Below are positions 8,225 through 16,117 of a stretch of DNA of 64,000 nt, piece by piece. Source of the stretch: Candidatus Uhrbacteria bacterium (lineage in GTDB: Bacteria > Patescibacteriota > Patescibacteriia > 2-12-FULL-60-25). A model generated the notes under the pieces. It had not been told where the DNA came from. It worked only from the letters and a program-made list of their open reading frames with translations, and ran no database searches. Position numbers and translations under genes: made by a program. The DNA lies in contig JADZEJ010000001.1 of the NCBI GenBank assembly GCA_020850575.1, forward strand, positions 1 to 64,000, in the 5' to 3' direction. Position 1 is the stretch's first letter. Every line of letters starts with the position of its first letter.

Positions 8225-9900
8225 ACGGAAATAAGACGACGATACACGGCTGCATACCCAACAGTCATCCGTTCAATATTAAATCGTTGTTGAATTATTG
8301 GTGCTTCATGCAGCGCCTGTCGGATAGCTTGCTCTTGAAACATAACTCTTTTTTCAATCGCCTTTGTCCACGCTTCAACATCATCCGATGGAACAAAATT
8401 TATATTATCTTCTGAAGAGACTTCGCGTAATGCAGGTAAATCCGATGCGATAATCGGAATACCTGTTGCTGCTGCTTCAATCAATGCAAGCCCAAGACCT
8501 TCCCATTCAGAAGGAAAACAAAACAAATCCGCTTGAGATAATAACTCCGGTACATCTGTGCGATATCCGAGCCATTCAATACGAGATAATATTCCGAGTC
8601 TTTCAGCTTCAAAATGTAAAGCGGCTTCTTCTGGTCCACTTCCAACAACTTGTAAACGCCACGGTATAGATTCGATTCGTGAAAGCGCTTGGAATAAAAT
8701 ACGATGTCCTTTTGATGGAATGAGACGCGCGACAATAATCAGTTTTGGTTCGGTAGCAAACGGTCGATTTCCGCGCGTGATGATACGACTTGTATCGATC
8801 CCATTTTTTACGACGGATATCTTGTTAAAAGGAACTCCTTGAACAGCGTGCAGATATTGTTCCGTTTCAGTTGAGACGGCAACAAATTGACGGAATAAAG
8901 GAACTGCCCATCGTTTTATAAAAATATGCTTTGACGTGTAGTCTTTATTAATACTATGTTCGGTTGATACCAACTTACGGATGCCAGCCAATCGTGCTGC
9001 GATACCACCCCAAATATCTGCTCCAAATAAATGCGTATGTACAATTTGCGGATTCATGATCCGCATTATTCTCCACAATGCGTACATTGCTAAAATCCCA
9101 GCAAAACCTCGACGAAATAAAATACGTACATGTACATGAGCATCCAAAAATGTTTTTACCATCTCACCTCCACGAATAATCGAGATAACCTGAATTTCAT
9201 ATCCTTTATCGGGCAAAGTTTGTGCAATATCAAACACGACACGCTCTGCTCCTCCGGCTCCAAGAGTTGGCACCACATGCATTACTAAACTTTTTTTCGG
9301 ATCACACTGACGAGCAATGAAAAAAAACTCTGTTACGAACGTAAGCGGTGTCCATTTGCCAAAAAAAGTTACAACTGAATCCAGAGCATGAAATCTTTTT
9401 GGATGTGAATTAATCAATCCCGCCAGTGACTTAGCAAGGTACTGCGTACATCTATTGTGTAATGGTTCGATGTTTTCGAGTTGGAGAGATTTTTCACGCA
9501 AAAATATTTGCCCCTGAGATACCGACCGGCATGCAAGACGACCAATGATATGCGTAGCGGGAATCTTTTGCGAAAAAATAACATCACCTTCGATGCAAGC
9601 GATATCAAATATTTTTCCGGTGGGGATTTCGGATTGTATCTCGCATGAAAGTTGAGTTCCTTCCATATCCCGTTTCAATCTTTCAATAGCATCTCCTTGT
9701 CCGATAACGGTAATCTGGTAATTGAGCGCTGTAAGAGACAGAGCAATTTTCTCACTCCCAATACAAAGGATAGATATTTGATTTGCCGATTTGTTTTTTT
9801 GGAGCTCTCCGCACGTTTGGCGTACCAATTCTAAATATCTCAGACCGCCATATTCGCGATGAACAGAAGTATAAATATGGTGAGGTAGCCAAGGCTTCAC
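8221..9900 (-). CDS. Two-part protein: degenerate methyltransferase-like domain fused to GT4 glycosyltransferase
   Basis: 559 residues. Residues about 205-559 are a GT4 enzyme: HVVPTLGAGGAERV, IVHTHLFGADIWGG, IIVARLIPSKGH, and the donor site CFPSEWEGLGLALIEAAATG. Residues 1-200 are extra. They include a beta-alpha-beta segment (ISILCIGSEKIALSLTALNY, then TVIGQG) resembling motif I of Rossmann methyltransferases, but the glycine-rich loop is poor, so it may not bind SAM. The start is GTG at 9900, 4 bases after the stop of the O-antigen ligase-like gene, with no Shine-Dalgarno. The fusion is unusual for a GT4 enzyme. The methyltransferase call is tentative; the GT4 call is strong. Confidence 0.8.
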   Translation of the reverse strand: MKPWLPHHIYTSVHREYGGLRYLELVRQTCGELQKNKSANQISILCIGSEKIALSLTALNYQITVIGQGDAIERLKRDMEGTQLSCEIQSEIPTGKIFDIACIEGDVIFSQKIPATHIIGRLACRSVSQGQIFLREKSLQLENIEPLHNRCTQYLAKSLAGLINSHPKRFHALDSVVTFFGKWTPLTFVTEFFFIARQCDPKKSLVMHVVPTLGAGGAERVVFDIAQTLPDKGYEIQVISIIRGGEMVKTFLDAHVHVRILFRRGFAGILAMYALWRIMRIMNPQIVHTHLFGADIWGGIAARLAGIRKLVSTEHSINKDYTSKHIFIKRWAVPLFRQFVAVSTETEQYLHAVQGVPFNKISVVKNGIDTSRIITRGNRPFATEPKLIIVARLIPSKGHRILFQALSRIESIPWRLQVVGSGPEEAALHFEAERLGILSRIEWLGYRTDVPELLSQADLFCFPSEWEGLGLALIEAAATGIPIIASDLPALREVSSEDNINFVPSDDVEAWTKAIEKRVMFQEQAIRQALHEAPIIQQRFNIERMTVGYAAVYRRLISV

Positions 9901-9904
9901 GTAC

Positions 9905-11347
9905 TCAGTTTAGCATGCGAGTCGTCTCCGTTGCATCACGATCGGAATTTGTAGTACGTTTAGTAAGAATAGGAATAGAAGCAAGCGTAATCCCAATTGG
10001 TAACCACATTTTTCCGGTCCAATAATCTGTGTCAAAAACTTGATAAAATAAAACACCACACGCACCGGCTACAAGTAACACGAAGGCTCGATTCGCTGGA
10101 CCACGAAGAATCTTTTTTTTACCCTGATGCACAAGCCAAAAAAAGTGCAGTACAACGGCGGCTAGCGCTGCCAAACCGATTAAACCGGCTTCAGCTGCCA
10201 CTTTTTGAATAAAACCATGAGAATCGAGAGGCGCACCGAATTCAGTGACAAATAAATTCGTTGAGCCGACGCGATCAACAAAACTTCCTGCACCGGCACC
10301 AAGCCATGGACTTGATAGAAATAGATCTTGTGCGATTTCAGCTAAAACCAATCGCGTACTATTTGAACTCTTGGCAGTTTGAGATGCGAAAGCGAAATAA
10401 GACATGCCAAATACAAGCGGAATTGCAAATACAGACACTGTGAAAATCTGCGACAAATGTTTTTTCATGATCTCGCGCCACTCCGTAAAAAAAAGAAATA
10501 CAATTTGCAGAATAAAGACCAGCCACGTTGAGCGTGAAAACGTGAGTAGACCAATAAGAAACATGAAAGCAGCCGCTAAATGCAAGATGCGACGATGTCG
10601 TTCTTCACGAACTAATTCAGCAAGCGCAAGTGCAAACGGCACTGTTACCACCATTAAATCTCCAAGGGAATTATGATTTTCTCCCAAGGCACTATATCCA
10701 AAAATCGGCATGGGTCTAGCGCGACCGATAAATCCCCCACCCGGCGGGAAGAACATCGCAACTAATCCATTGGCGGCGGCAAAAACTCCGACACAAACCA
10801 GTATCGCTAAGATATTCATCAAACGACTGCGTGACTTAATCAAGTTGACCGGTAAAGCAATGAATGCAAGATAATCGAATAAAATTGGTCGCATTGCATA
10901 CTTCGCGACAAGTACCGGATCCGGAAGCAAGCGAGACAATCCACTTGAGAGATGCGCAAGTGTCATGGCGAAATAGGATTCTGCTAAAGGTAAACGTGGA
11001 TGCCACTGTTGATCTCCACGCTTTGACCAGAGAAAGAATAACTTGAATGCCCAAGCGGCGAGCACGACAAAGCAGACGAATTCAGCCAAACTGATATCAA
11101 TCGCTCCGCCAAAAGCTCGTTTTCCAAACAATAATTCTCCGGTTGGAATAGAAATGTTCAACCCCAAAAATGGCGTCAATGCAACTGCTAATCCAAAGGA
11201 TGTATAAATATATTGATATGCAAAAAAAATAGCGACAAGTCCACCAAATAAAACAACGGGAACAAATGGGATACTCGCTGCCACAAAAATTGCTATCAGA
11301 GAAGCGCAAAGAAAGAGGCCCCATGGCAAAGATGATATACGATTCAT
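9905..11347 (-). CDS. O-antigen ligase/polymerase-like membrane protein
   Basis: 480 residues from ATG 11347, with about 10-12 membrane helices. The Wzy_C signature is present: LFLSSPWLGAGAGSF, a large loop with DSHGFIQKVAAEAGLIGLAA, then further helices. It would join or polymerise lipid-linked glycan units outside the membrane. The open frame extends to 11494, but the upstream part reads through the terminator of the neighbouring lipoprotein gene and has no membrane or family features. I therefore chose ATG 11347 (or 11356, MHRM). It is first in the five-gene minus-strand operon down to 3397. Confidence 0.8.
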   Translation of the reverse strand: MNRISSLPWGLFLCASLIAIFVAASIPFVPVVLFGGLVAIFFAYQYIYTSFGLAVALTPFLGLNISIPTGELLFGKRAFGGAIDISLAEFVCFVVLAAWAFKLFFLWSKRGDQQWHPRLPLAESYFAMTLAHLSSGLSRLLPDPVLVAKYAMRPILFDYLAFIALPVNLIKSRSRLMNILAILVCVGVFAAANGLVAMFFPPGGGFIGRARPMPIFGYSALGENHNSLGDLMVVTVPFALALAELVREERHRRILHLAAAFMFLIGLLTFSRSTWLVFILQIVFLFFTEWREIMKKHLSQIFTVSVFAIPLVFGMSYFAFASQTAKSSNSTRLVLAEIAQDLFLSSPWLGAGAGSFVDRVGSTNLFVTEFGAPLDSHGFIQKVAAEAGLIGLAALAAVVLHFFWLVHQGKKKILRGPANRAFVLLVAGACGVLFYQVFDTDYWTGKMWLPIGITLASIPILTKRTTNSDRDATETTRMLN

Positions 11348-11354
11348 CCTGTGC

Positions 11355-11360
11355 ATTATA
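11355..11360 (-). promoter_or_regulatory. -10 box seven bases before the ATG (possible leaderless start)
   Basis: TATAAT at 11355-11360 with exactly seven bases to ATG 11347. No -35 is visible because the lipoprotein terminator lies directly upstream. It is one of several such boxes in the window. Confidence 0.4.
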
Positions 11361-11370
11361 ACGCAGAAAC

Positions 11371-11413
11371 AAAAAATCCTCGGTATTTTAGCTCGTAAGC
11401 TAAAATACCGAGG
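11371..11413 (-). terminator. Intrinsic terminator of the first GC-rich lipoprotein gene
   Basis: A perfect 16-bp stem (CCTCGGTATTTTAGCT and its complement, loop of 4) at 11378-11413, followed on the minus strand by a T-rich run at 11371-11377. It lies 10 bases after the CDS stop. Confidence 0.85.
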
Positions 11414-11423
11414 AAGATGAGTA

Positions 11424-13142
11424 TCATGGAACTTGGAACTGCAAGGCATACGTGTACTGACCGTACGCATTGCCGACGTCCTGGGAGTTGTCATAGTAAG
11501 TCACGGCGACCAAGGTCGAACCCTGGTAGACGTAGAACTTCCCCATGTACTTCCCCGAAACCGGCTGTGCGAGACCACGAGAGCCTCCGCACAGACCGAC
11601 ACCGAAGTCGCCGTGCCAACCGGGCGCGACCGACGCCGTTCCAGAGCAAGCGGCACTGAAGAACTTGACGTTCCCGTTGACGATGTTGTCACCGGTCACG
11701 AAGTTCACTGGGGTACTGTAGAAGTTCCCCGTCGGCGTGAGGGTCGCGAGCAAGCCGTACGGCTGGGTCACTGTCGTGCCCCAGAGTTCTGGATTGCCCG
11801 ATTCGACCCAAGCCGGCGCACCGACTTGATCTTGCGGAGAGTACGTGGTCGGGGGGACCCAGACCACGGTCAACGACGTCAACTGCGGCGAACCGCTGCT
11901 GCCGGCCGAACCCGCTGAACCCGAGGAACCGGCGGTCGAGCCGGCGGAACCAGCCGTGCCAGCGGAACCGGCGCCGGAAGAACCGGCGCTACCCGAGGCA
12001 CCCGCTGCGCCGCCTGCGTCGTCATAGGTGCACCAGGGCTGGATGTCGCTGCAGACCTCGTCGTCTTTCAGCAGATATCCGTAGGGCTTGGTACCAACCC
12101 AGCAATCGGTGCAGTAGCGCAAGATTGGCTTTGAGGTGTTCGCCTCGTAGGCAATACACACCTCGTTCTGCGTCCAGCAAGGATTGCCGGACTTGCACTC
12201 GATAGTCGTGCCTTGCACTGGGCACATCGGAGCGGCGCCACCAGAACCACCGAAACCGCCCGTTCCGACCGAGCCCGAGCTTCCGCCCGTGCCAGCCGAA
12301 CCCGAGGTGCCCGCCGTACCCGCGCCGCTGCTCCCCGAGGAACCGGCGGTCGAACCGGCGGAGCCAGCCGTACCAGCGGAACCAGCGGTACCGGCACCGG
12401 AAGAACCGGCACTCCCTGAGGAACCCGCCGCACCGCCCGCACCCGCGCTTCCGCAAGCCGAGAGTGCATCAGGCGTCCAAATGCCATTGTCGCAGCGCGT
12501 ATCGTTGCAATGGGCACACTGCCCCCACTGCGCACAAGACGTGCCAACGGTGACACCGGAGCAAGGGTCGGAACCCCCGCCGCCAGCCGAACCCGCAGAA
12601 CCGGAAGAACCGGCGGTCGAACCGGCGGAGCCAGCCGTACCAGCGGTACCGGCGCCGGAAGAACCGGCACTGCCCGAGGCACCCGCCGCACCGCCCGCAC
12701 CCGAGGTGTCGGGAACGAGAGTGTGGGTGGGATCGTCGCACATGAGTTGAGCCCCGGTCTTGGGGTTCACACAATGTGCAAGCTGAGGCGTGTCTTGCAC
12801 GTCGCAGTAAGCCGAGACGCCGAAGGCGTCGACCTGATCGTAGCAACCCGGGGTCTGAAAAGACGCCGGGAAGCCGTTGACCGGCTTGGTGAAATCGCAG
12901 ACGAGAACCGGCGACCCATTACCCACACCACTAAAGCAGTAGCTGGGGATGGGATTGCCGTCCACATCCTTGGACGCAATGTTGCACGGATTGTTGAGCG
13001 CGCACTGATTCAACTTCTCGCTGACCGTACCGGTCTCGATGCCCGACTTGGGTTGCTCATCCTTGGAAGATGCGCAACCGACGAAGGTGCACAAGGAGAC
13101 GACGGAAACGAGACTCATGATGAATAGAGACGAACTGGTCAT
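11424..13142 (-). CDS. GC-rich multi-module lipoprotein with Gly/Ser/Ala repeat linkers
   Basis: 572 residues from ATG 13142, chosen because GGAGG lies 5 bases upstream; in-frame ATG 13172 has none. Signal peptide with lipobox CTFVGC, lipid cysteine at about 23. Cys-rich modules (CALNNPCNIASKD; CAQWGQCAHCNDTRCDNG; GNPCWTQNEVC) are separated by three linkers built from GSAGSSGAGTAG-type triplets. The C-terminal module is a beta domain of about 150 residues with two cysteines. Composition and codons are much GC-richer than the flanking genes. Such linkers with Cys-rich modules are typical of Myxococcota surface lipoproteins, so transfer is likely (inference). It is paralogous to the next gene: CDNGIWTP here, CNGVWTP there. 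Confidence 0.75.
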   Translation of the reverse strand: MTSSSLFIMSLVSVVSLCTFVGCASSKDEQPKSGIETGTVSEKLNQCALNNPCNIASKDVDGNPIPSYCFSGVGNGSPVLVCDFTKPVNGFPASFQTPGCYDQVDAFGVSAYCDVQDTPQLAHCVNPKTGAQLMCDDPTHTLVPDTSGAGGAAGASGSAGSSGAGTAGTAGSAGSTAGSSGSAGSAGGGGSDPCSGVTVGTSCAQWGQCAHCNDTRCDNGIWTPDALSACGSAGAGGAAGSSGSAGSSGAGTAGSAGTAGSAGSTAGSSGSSGAGTAGTSGSAGTGGSSGSVGTGGFGGSGGAAPMCPVQGTTIECKSGNPCWTQNEVCIAYEANTSKPILRYCTDCWVGTKPYGYLLKDDEVCSDIQPWCTYDDAGGAAGASGSAGSSGAGSAGTAGSAGSTAGSSGSAGSAGSSGSPQLTSLTVVWVPPTTYSPQDQVGAPAWVESGNPELWGTTVTQPYGLLATLTPTGNFYSTPVNFVTGDNIVNGNVKFFSAACSGTASVAPGWHGDFGVGLCGGSRGLAQPVSGKYMGKFYVYQGSTLVAVTYYDNSQDVGNAYGQYTYALQFQVP

Positions 13143-13246
13143 GTGATCCTCCATGAAACGTAGTGAAGACACAAGAAATGTTTTTTTCCTGTGTCAGTTT
13201 GGAACGAACATTCGCCGCCCATTACTTGAGCTAATGACGATGTTTG

Positions 13247-13275
13247 AACCTACAGGAAAATAAAATTTTTGTCAA
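13247..13275 (-). promoter_or_regulatory. Promoter of the first GC-rich lipoprotein gene
   Basis: TTGACA at 13270-13275, a 17-base spacer, TAGGTT at 13247-13252. It predicts a 5' leader of roughly 100 bases ending in GGAGG. The promoter segment is AT-rich, unlike the gene it drives. Confidence 0.65.
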
Positions 13276-13295
13276 GGCATTAGCTTGGTTACGTA

Positions 13296-13337
13296 TAAAA
13301 AAAAGCCGACCGATCTCACTTTCGTGAAACCGGCCGG
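13296..13337 (-). terminator. Intrinsic terminator of the second GC-rich lipoprotein gene
   Basis: The arms GTGAAACCGGCCGG (13324-13337) and GCCGACCGATCTCAC (13305-13319) pair with a few G-U or mismatched positions. A run of nine T residues follows on the minus strand at 13296-13304. A smaller CTAGCG/CGCTAG hairpin lies just after the stop. Confidence 0.8.
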
Positions 13338-13361
13338 GAGGGAATCTAGCGAAGCGCTAGA

Positions 13362-14900
13362 TCAGTTGTAGGTTGCGAACCAGTGGCAGTCCTGGTTCAG
13401 CGAGAGAGCCGCCGTGGTGGCGACCGTGTTTGTCTCGGCATTGAACACCGAGACCGTGGAAACGTTTGAGATGCAGATACCACCCTGCAAACCCGCCGAA
13501 CTGTTCTTGCCGTTCACGCTGGGGGTCCAGGTGACGTAGAACGTCTTCGGCTTCGTCGAGAGGAGAACGGTGTCGTAGACGCCGTTCGAGACCTCGGTCA
13601 TCGCGATGCCGCCGTCGACCCAGTTGAGATCGTCGTAGAAGCGCGCGGTCACGCCGTGGGGCATGCCGGTCATCCTAACGTAGACCTGACCGAGATCACT
13701 GACGCTGGGATCGTAACTCCCATCGCAGTTGAGGTCGTCGGTGTCGTTGGCGGACTCGAGTGCGCCGGGGTAAGTTGCCTGTCCCTTGCCAATGCTCTGA
13801 TCACAGTCCCCTTGCGCGCCGGTTTTGCCGTCGCAGTCAGGATCCGCATCCGAGCCGCAGCTCTCGAGCATGAAGCGGAGGTGACAACCGCCGCCTTCGC
13901 TGATCGCGATCGGCGCCTTGAGCGCACGGACGATGCCGTCCGAGCCCTTGTAGGTAGCCCACATCGGCTCCGTTGCGGCACTGTTATTGCAGAGCTGCGA
14001 AGCACCGGTGTCGACGCTGCCGTTCAGCTGGACATAGGCACCCCAGTGGGCACCGACCTTCCAGGTGAACTTAGCGTCGGTCGCAGTGAAGTTGGGATCT
14101 GTTCCCCACACGATGCTGCCGTTGGACTCGAAGGCGTACAGCTTGAGGCTGTGCACACCCGACTCCTTGAGCGAGATGGTGAGCGAAAACTCGCCCAGCT
14201 CACCGACGACGGGACCAACGTTGGATCCAGCCGCACCCGCCGTACCAGCCGTGCCCGCACTCCCTGAGGAGCCTGAAGCACCAGCCGAACCGGCGTTGCC
14301 CGCGTTGCCGTTTGAGCCCGTCGGCGTCCAGACGCCGTTGCAGATCAAGGACCCGCAGACGACGCCGGATTGTGCGACTGCGCACCAGGCACCCGCCTGA
14401 GACGTCGAACAGACGTCGTCACTAGTCGAGCCAGCGCTGTTCGCCTTACCAGCCGTGCCTGCATTCCCGAAGGAATCCGAGGCACCAGCCGAACCAGCGC
14501 TGTTCGCCTTACCAGCCGTGCCTGCATTCCCGAAGGAATCCGAGGCACCAGCCGAACCGGCGGTTGAGGTCGAGCCCGACGAACCGGTTGCAGACGAACC
14601 AGAGCTTCCGCCCATGCCATCGTTCTTCGAGATACACCTGCCGAACCCACCCTGGTCGACAACGCAGATCTCGTTCGGATCGCAGGCGATTTTGCTGCAG
14701 ATCGAGACAGCCTGGTCGGCGCCAGCCGCGCCCGTACCGCTCATGCCGCCGGTGTTTGTGTTTTTACCGGAGCTGCCCGCCATCCCCGTTGGGTTTACCA
14801 CTTCGTCGGTATTGCCATCCGACGGATCCCCGCAGCCCACAAGGGCAACGAGAAAGACGAACACGAAGAAGACCAACTTCATCTTGTTGTAAATGTACAT
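13362..14900 (-). CDS. GC-rich lipoprotein with MopE-like metal-binding motif and tandem repeats
   Basis: 512 residues. The start is ATG 14900, with AGGAGG 6 bases upstream. Signal peptide with lipobox VALVGC, lipid cysteine at about 23. Residues 30-230 are Gly/Ser/Ala linkers with a Cys-rich module (CSKIACDPNEICVVDQGGFGRC), an exact 21-residue tandem duplication and a CNGVWTP module shared with the neighbour. Residues about 355-400 read DPDCDGKTGAQGDCD and then YPGALESANDTDDLNCDG, matching the putative metal-binding MopE-type motif common in Myxococcota. Composition is GC-rich like its neighbour. It has its own promoter and terminator. Likely a cell-surface protein; its ligand is unknown. 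Confidence 0.75.
   Translation of the reverse strand: MYIYNKMKLVFFVFVFLVALVGCGDPSDGNTDEVVNPTGMAGSSGKNTNTGGMSGTGAAGADQAVSICSKIACDPNEICVVDQGGFGRCISKNDGMGGSSGSSATGSSGSTSTAGSAGASDSFGNAGTAGKANSAGSAGASDSFGNAGTAGKANSAGSTSDDVCSTSQAGAWCAVAQSGVVCGSLICNGVWTPTGSNGNAGNAGSAGASGSSGSAGTAGTAGAAGSNVGPVVGELGEFSLTISLKESGVHSLKLYAFESNGSIVWGTDPNFTATDAKFTWKVGAHWGAYVQLNGSVDTGASQLCNNSAATEPMWATYKGSDGIVRALKAPIAISEGGGCHLRFMLESCGSDADPDCDGKTGAQGDCDQSIGKGQATYPGALESANDTDDLNCDGSYDPSVSDLGQVYVRMTGMPHGVTARFYDDLNWVDGGIAMTEVSNGVYDTVLLSTKPKTFYVTWTPSVNGKNSSAGLQGGICISNVSTVSVFNAETNTVATTAALSLNQDCHWFATYN
14431..14556. repeat. 63-bp perfect tandem repeat inside the second lipoprotein gene
   Basis: Two identical 63-base units (14431-14493 and 14494-14556), each encoding 21 residues containing SDSFGNAGTAGKANSAG. 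Exact identity at DNA level points to a recent duplication and a possible site of length variation. Confidence 0.9.
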
Positions 14901-14976
14901 TTACATCCTCCTTATCACGGTTGTAGTCACGTTTTGTCATGAATCTATCATGGATTTGCACTGATCATGACTTAAC

Positions 14977-15005
14977 AAGATAGCACAAAAAAGCCTTTTT
15001 GTCAA
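14977..15005 (-). promoter_or_regulatory. Promoter of the second GC-rich lipoprotein gene
   Basis: TTGACA at 15000-15005, a 17-base spacer, TATCTT at 14977-14982. It leads to a leader of about 70 bases ending in AGGAGG. The architecture matches the promoter of the sister gene. Confidence 0.7.
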
Positions 15006-15059
15006 GATATAAACTTACATTCCATTCATAGATAATTATGGCTTAATGGAGCCCAACTA

Positions 15060-15068
15060 TGCTATGAT
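15060..15068 (+). promoter_or_regulatory. Extended -10 promoter of a short plus-strand transcript
   Basis: TGC-TATGAT at 15060-15068 with no good -35. It lies about 30 bases upstream of a strong GGAGGT and points toward the terminator at 15305-15354, defining a transcript of roughly 280 bases. Confidence 0.4.
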
Positions 15069-15107
15069 TTTTTTGTTCGTTTGATTTCCCATTCCTCGGA
15101 GGTGAAT

Positions 15108-15146
15108 ATGCAGATTCAGGGCTCATTGCCCATTATTATCTCCTGA
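15108..15146 (+). CDS. Micro-ORF, 12 residues, with strong Shine-Dalgarno
   Basis: Encodes MQIQGSLPIIIS. GGAGGTGAAT immediately precedes the ATG, one of the best ribosome-binding sites in the window. A GGGC-TCATT-GCCC hairpin lies inside it. It may be a leader peptide or short toxin-like peptide; function unknown. Confidence 0.35.
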   Translation: MQIQGSLPIIIS

Positions 15147-15166
15147 GTCAGTTGAAGGATGGACGC

Positions 15167-15235
15167 ATGCAAAAAAGGATCGCGCTTCGGCGTTGGTTCC
15201 TGCGTCCGGTAGCCCATTGCCCCTGTGGCGCATAG
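15167..15235 (+). CDS. Second micro-ORF, 22 residues, basic
   Basis: Encodes a basic peptide (MQKRIALRRWFLRP, then VAHCPCGA) on the same predicted transcript as the first micro-ORF. AAGGAT lies about 5 bases upstream. Length and context alone cannot prove expression. Confidence 0.25.
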   Translation: MQKRIALRRWFLRPVAHCPCGA

Positions 15236-15304
15236 CGCCAAAACTCTGGGATTGTAATGCCTAGGCTCCTTCTTTCAACCTGATTCAGGATCTACATCAT
15301 CCTC

Positions 15305-15354
15305 AGCCGCCCACCTGCCACTATGTGCCAGGATACTGGGCGGCTATTTATTTT
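15305..15354 (+). terminator. Hairpin ending the short plus-strand transcript
   Basis: AGCCGCCCA at 15305-15313 pairs with TGGGCGGCT at 15337-15345, followed on the plus strand by ATTTATTTT. The minus-strand side has no T run, so it serves the plus-strand unit. The stop of the convergent TrmB-like gene overlaps its distal arm. Confidence 0.6.
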
Positions 15355-16114
15355 GTGATTTAAAATCCTCTCCTGACATCCAGGCGGCTTCAAACAGCGA
15401 ACGAAACAAAGCCACTAGCATGTGACTTTCGAGTATCAATCCCATTGGCTCGTCTTTTGTAATAAAAGCTGCAACAGTGTTTCCAAAGATATCAAGCTCG
15501 CCAGAAAACGGTGATCGTTCAAATGGAATTTGACGTATTTTCCATGAAGTAAAATCTGTTGATGGAATTTGCATTCCCGGTTTGATTGCAAGTATCAATC
15601 GACCGTGAAGTCGGCGAGCCATACGTTGTCGTTCGCGTTCTTCGATTTGCGCAACCTCATACAACCCTTCATCTATGCAAGTAAAGCTTAAATACTCTTC
15701 ATCTGGCGAATTTTCCATCAAAACTGATCTTGCGGCTGAAATACCTTTCATGCCCTCAAAATACCGAACTCGTGGCTTGTGTTCTATTGCATGAAATAAT
15801 GCCATAAAATCTGGCATCACCTCACCAAGTTTTTGTCTTCTTTTTTCGATTTCTTGTAATTCTTTCTCTAGTTGCTCATGTAAACGATGTGGTGATTCCG
15901 GAATAAAGACCGTGCGACTTTCTTGTTCCGCCTCGGAAACAAGCCCGCGTTGTTTCAACGTTTGGAATAAAGCATAAGCTGTTGAACGATTAATACCCGC
16001 TTTTTCTGCAACCGCCTGTACGCCCGATGGACCAAGTTCGAGTAAAGCGAGATAGACACCCGCCTCCTTCTCAGAGAGACCTAATTCCAGAAGATGGCGG
16101 ACTGATTCGTGCAT
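15344..16114 (-). CDS. TrmB-type transcriptional regulator
   Basis: 256 residues. Residues 1-75 are a winged helix: LLELGLSEKEAGVYLALLEL, GVQAVAEKAGINRSTAYALF, then the wing LKQRGLVSEAEQESRTVFIP. A short coiled coil follows at 80-110 (EQLEKELQEIEKRRQKLGEV). The remaining effector-like domain contains a phospholipase-D-like YLSFTCIDEGLYEVA segment. TrmB proteins bind DNA in response to sugars. The gene sits 4 bases after a GT4 gene in the same direction, so it may sense a glycan precursor and control surface-sugar genes; that link is inference. Confidence 0.82.
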   Translation of the reverse strand: MHESVRHLLELGLSEKEAGVYLALLELGPSGVQAVAEKAGINRSTAYALFQTLKQRGLVSEAEQESRTVFIPESPHRLHEQLEKELQEIEKRRQKLGEVMPDFMALFHAIEHKPRVRYFEGMKGISAARSVLMENSPDEEYLSFTCIDEGLYEVAQIEERERQRMARRLHGRLILAIKPGMQIPSTDFTSWKIRQIPFERSPFSGELDIFGNTVAAFITKDEPMGLILESHMLVALFRSLFEAAWMSGEDFKSQNK

Positions 16115-16117
16115 ATG

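Noticed and set aside
11433-13127. Long plus-strand open frames of 161-205 codons opposite the GC-rich lipoprotein genes
   Set aside because: They are shadows of GC-rich repeat coding on the minus strand. They have Pro/Ala/Glu or Arg repeats, no signal, no SD and no family features.
11371-15360. Transposon or prophage boundaries around the GC-rich island
   Set aside because: I found no transposase, integrase, terminal inverted repeats or tRNA-linked direct repeats at the edges.
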